A DNA stretch of 5,290 bases from Clostridiales bacterium (lineage in GTDB: Bacteria > Bacillota > Clostridia > Tissierellales > Sedimentibacteraceae), in the NCBI GenBank assembly GCA_003457065.1, contig DMJQ01000200.1:12208-17497 (forward strand), given 5' to 3'. Under the pieces are notes generated by a model. That model had not been told where the DNA came from. It did no database searches and worked only from the letters and a program-made list of their open reading frames with translations. The stretch's first letter is position 1; each line of letters starts with the position of its first letter. This document shows positions 4,572-5,290 of this stretch, in pieces. The position numbers and the translations under genes were made by a program.

Positions 4572-5290
4572 ATGATAACAATAAAAGACGTTGCGAGACT
4601 TGCAGAGGTTTCAATTTCAACAGTTTCAAGAGTTATAAACGACTCAAAGCCTGTAAGCCCGGAAGTTAGAAGAAAAGTTCTGAAAGTTATTGAGGAAACA
4701 GGATACAAACCAAATGATGTTGCAAGAAGTCTTGTTACGAGAAGATCTTATTTGATCGGCGTTATAGTTAACAACCTTGCACAGAGCTATGTTGCGGATA
4801 TAGTGAGAGGAATTGAGGAAATAGGAAAAATGTACGGCTATGACATTCTTCTTTGCAGCAGCTATTCAAGCAAGGAAACACAGGAAAAATATCTGCAGTT
4901 GCTGGACAGAAAGCAGGCGGAAGGATTATTTTTGGTAGGTAATAAGTTTGACAATGAAATAATTGAACTCGCCAGAGGTTTAAATAAACCATGCGTTTAT
5001 TTCACGAGAGACGTTCGTGAAAACATGAACCATATTTCAATCGACTGCAATTCCGCAATTTATGAAATGACAAAGTATCTGATTCAGGAAGGCCATAAGA
5101 AAATAATTTATGTATCTGACTTTGAAGACAGAACATCGGTTGAAAATGATAAAATCTCAGGATACTTAAAAGCCGTTGAAGACAATGAACTCACGTTTTC
5201 CAAAATACATGTTGTCGGAAGCAACAAGCACAACAAAGCATATGAATTAGGGAAAACATTGATAAAGGAAACGGGAGAATTTACGGCTGC
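4572..5290 (+). CDS. LacI/CcpA-family transcriptional regulator, N-terminal part (3' end outside window)
   Basis: The frame stays open from ATG 4572 to the window end, giving 239 residues of a protein normally about 330-340 long. AAGGAGG at 4560-4566, five bases before the ATG, fixes the start. Residues 3-23 form the LacI helix-turn-helix (TIKDVARLAEVS then TVSRVIN), and PNDVARSL at 47-54 is the hinge helix that inserts in the operator minor groove. From about residue 60 (YLIGVIV) the periplasmic-binding-protein-like effector domain begins, with Y73-V74 in QSYVADIVRGIEE, AEGLFLVG at 117-123, and the N-to-C subdomain crossover near 160-180. Such proteins usually repress sugar or nucleoside genes and respond to a small ligand. 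The ligand cannot be told, since much of the C-terminal subdomain is missing and no transport or sugar gene is visible. It has its own promoter after the 6S terminators. Confidence 0.92.
   Translation, partial: MITIKDVARLAEVSISTVSRVINDSKPVSPEVRRKVLKVIEETGYKPNDVARSLVTRRSYLIGVIVNNLAQSYVADIVRGIEEIGKMYGYDILLCSSYSSKETQEKYLQLLDRKQAEGLFLVGNKFDNEIIELARGLNKPCVYFTRDVRENMNHISIDCNSAIYEMTKYLIQEGHKKIIYVSDFEDRTSVENDKISGYLKAVEDNELTFSKIHVVGSNKHNKAYELGKTLIKETGEFTA

Noticed and set aside
4523..4992. Minus-strand ORFs antisense to the LacI-family gene
   Set aside because: The + strand frame encodes a clear helix-turn-helix and effector domain with a strong ribosome binding site and promoter.

Overview
The window looks like chromosomal DNA from a low-GC, Gram-positive bacterium, most likely of the class Clostridia or close relatives. 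The reasons are the AT-rich sequence, strong AGGAGG-type ribosome binding sites, TATAAT promoters with 17-bp spacers, a Firmicutes-style 6S RNA and a CcpA-like LacI regulator. All recognisable genes lie on the + strand. No CRISPR array, insertion sequence, tRNA or phage gene was seen, so this is mostly housekeeping DNA. The less explained material is in the intergenic regions.

Layout: (1) 1-355, the C-terminal part of a type I L-asparaginase, cut by the window edge. (2) 366-1184, a PHP-domain phosphoesterase, 10 bp downstream and probably in the same operon. (3) 1185-1325, a gap that can fold into a 15-bp GU-rich long-range stem. (4) 1326-2511, ispD and ispF, two enzymes of the MEP isoprenoid pathway, 10 bp apart. 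(5) 2512-2708, a second structured gap with a 19-bp palindrome, a hairpin and a U-run just before the next ribosome binding site. (6) 2709-4136, a short FtsH-type AAA+ zinc protease with one membrane segment and no extracytoplasmic domain. (7) 4137-4571, a 435-bp protein-free stretch with a perfect hairpin, a consensus promoter, a 6S RNA gene, two mutually exclusive terminator-like hairpins and a second promoter. (8) 4572 to the end, the N-terminal 239 codons of a LacI/CcpA-family regulator that continues beyond the window.

Functionally, IspD and IspF carry out cytidylyl transfer and cyclisation in the route to isopentenyl diphosphate. The asparaginase and PHP enzymes belong to amino-acid and nucleotide or phosphate-ester metabolism. 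The FtsH-like protease would act on membrane or cytosolic proteins. 6S RNA binds the housekeeping RNA polymerase holoenzyme and tunes transcription with growth phase. No clearly new system is visible. The best leads are the two structured leaders, the palindrome abutting the 6S promoter, the competing folds in and after the 6S RNA, and the minimal FtsH.
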